A program made the translations under genes and the position numbers. The notes below the pieces were generated by a model. The model was given only the letters and a program-made list of their open reading frames with translations, ran no database searches and had not been told where the DNA came from. Positions 6,045 through 6,864 of a stretch of DNA of 6,864 bases are shown here, piece by piece. Origin of the DNA: Candidatus Margulisiibacteriota bacterium (lineage in GTDB: Bacteria; Margulisbacteria; WOR-1; O2-12-FULL-45-9). The DNA is taken from the NCBI GenBank assembly GCA_018817195.1, contig JAHIUL010000022.1, forward strand, positions 1-6,864, read 5' to 3'. Positions within the stretch are counted from its first letter, which is position 1. Each line of letters opens with the position of its first letter.

Positions 6045-6864
6045 TTACCATTCCTGGGTTTTTAATAACTTATTAGCTATAAAAGCTACTAACAAGCCTA
6101 TTATTACGCCCAGGACCAGGCCATTAAATGTCCTGATCATAGAAATCATCAGCGGCGTATGAATATGGGAAAAAGTATTTAAGATTGAAATTGGGGCAAT
6201 CGTTCCCAACGGCGCCAGTATCCACAGCCAGGTGCGCCTGTCTTTTAAATATAAAGCAGCTGACAAGAATAATAATGGATAACCAATCAAAAATTCCTTT
6301 GACCGCGGCCGGATAAATAAAAGTGTTTCAAGGAAATTCCTGAACAGTTTTTCAATCCCAGGCACTGGCAGGACAAAGTTGCCGGAGCGGGCCACAAAAA
6401 TTGCCAGCGCAGCCAGGATAAATAGTCCAGTGACAATTGAAGCAATTGAGACCCTGGTGCCCAAAAAGTAAGTTAGCCGGTCTTTAAAGCTGCCCTCGTC
6501 TTTTTGTTTTAAAGCAAAATAAAGCGCGACTAGAAGAATTGGTGCAATCAAGGCGATTTTTACACCGCGAAAGGTTTCGACCCCCAGCATAAAACGGTGG
6601 TCTGCCAGCAAGCCGGTTAAAATAAATACACCAACAAAAGCTTCAGCAACAATGTTCAGCACAATAAAAGCTGACTCCCAAACAACAGAGAACGGTTTTG
6701 CTTTTCTGGAAAAAGATGAAATAACTGCCAAAGCCGGAAAAATTATTGTAGTTAGCAGCGCTAAACCTTTTTGCAGGGTGACTGGCGCGGCTTTTAACCC
6801 GAGCAAATACAAGATAGCCATAGCCATAAAGAACATAGCATACATCACAATAATATGAAGTTTA
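6045..6864 (-). CDS. DUF5693 family membrane protein, C-terminal part (5' end outside window)
   Basis: The reading frame is open to the right edge; a GTG at 6848 is in frame but so are the five codons before it, so this is most likely the C-terminal portion of a longer protein. About 270 residues are visible, with roughly eight hydrophobic membrane segments (numbering from the GTG: about 2-20, 29-46, 58-81, 96-113, 133-153, 185-201, 207-224, 241-261). The segment RPRSKEFLIGYP at 180-191, with RSGNF at 154-158 and SHIHTP at 227-232, is what I recognise as the DUF5693 signature. Family members are larger membrane proteins of unknown function, often encoded next to csaB. The stop is 4 bp before csaB, so the two are one transcription unit. 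From the context I infer a role in assembly or export of the surface polymer that CsaB modifies; the sequence itself gives no catalytic motif. Family assignment is from memory of the motif, without a profile search. Confidence 0.8.
   Translation of the reverse strand, partial: KLHIIVMYAMFFMAMAILYLLGLKAAPVTLQKGLALLTTIIFPALAVISSFSRKAKPFSVVWESAFIVLNIVAEAFVGVFILTGLLADHRFMLGVETFRGVKIALIAPILLVALYFALKQKDEGSFKDRLTYFLGTRVSIASIVTGLFILAALAIFVARSGNFVLPVPGIEKLFRNFLETLLFIRPRSKEFLIGYPLLFLSAALYLKDRRTWLWILAPLGTIAPISILNTFSHIHTPLMISMIRTFNGLVLGVIIGLLVAFIANKLLKTQEW

Noticed and set aside
1..6864. CRISPR array, transposase, prophage, toxin-antitoxin or other defence system
   Set aside because: No evenly spaced long repeats with spacers, no matching protein motifs, and nearly all of the coding space is taken by recognisable housekeeping and envelope genes.

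Overview
All supported genes in this window lie on the minus strand and read right to left. They form a tightly packed series of seven genes from the right edge (6864) down to 367. The organism is a bacterium of moderate, AT-leaning composition. Its enzymes resemble those of Terrabacteria: a Bacillus-type PurB, the long form of PurC, and the DUF5693-csaB-tagA cluster known from Firmicutes and relatives. The last gene, however, looks like a secreted outer-membrane beta-barrel. A diderm member of the Terrabacteria side, such as Margulisbacteria/WOR-1 or a related uncultured lineage, would fit both facts. That placement is an inference with low to moderate confidence.

Right part (6864 to 4285): a cell-surface polymer module. 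It holds the C-terminal membrane part of a DUF5693 protein (cut by the window edge), then CsaB (polysaccharide pyruvyl transferase), then a WecG/TagA/CpsF glycosyltransferase. The first two are 4 bp apart and the next two overlap by 8 bp, so they are almost certainly co-transcribed. TagA-type enzymes add a sugar to an undecaprenyl-linked intermediate, and CsaB-type enzymes pyruvylate a wall polysaccharide, the usual ligand of SLH domains.

Middle part (4311 to 917): a housekeeping block of purC, ispG and purB. A near-consensus sigma-70 promoter (TTAACA, 16 bp, TATAAT) sits over the end of tagA just before purC, so this block can be transcribed on its own. Two purine genes flank the MEP-pathway gene ispG. 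ispG starts with TTG behind a strong ribosome binding site. The ispG-purB gap is filled by four perfect 7-bp units, TTTTAAN.

Left part (900 to 1): a small hypothetical gene with a signal peptide and a beta-strand pattern ending in Phe (367-900), 16 bp after purB. It is followed by about 366 bp without a supportable gene. That stretch contains a compact repeat structure (176-265): arrays of 8-bp units in opposite orientation flank a 21-bp palindrome resembling an extragenic element common in uncultured bacteria.

No CRISPR, transposase, phage, RNA gene or defence system is visible. Most of the window is ordinary core metabolism. The points worth a second look are the repeat structure, the heptamer array, the barrel gene, and the coexistence of a pyruvylation module with a probable outer membrane.
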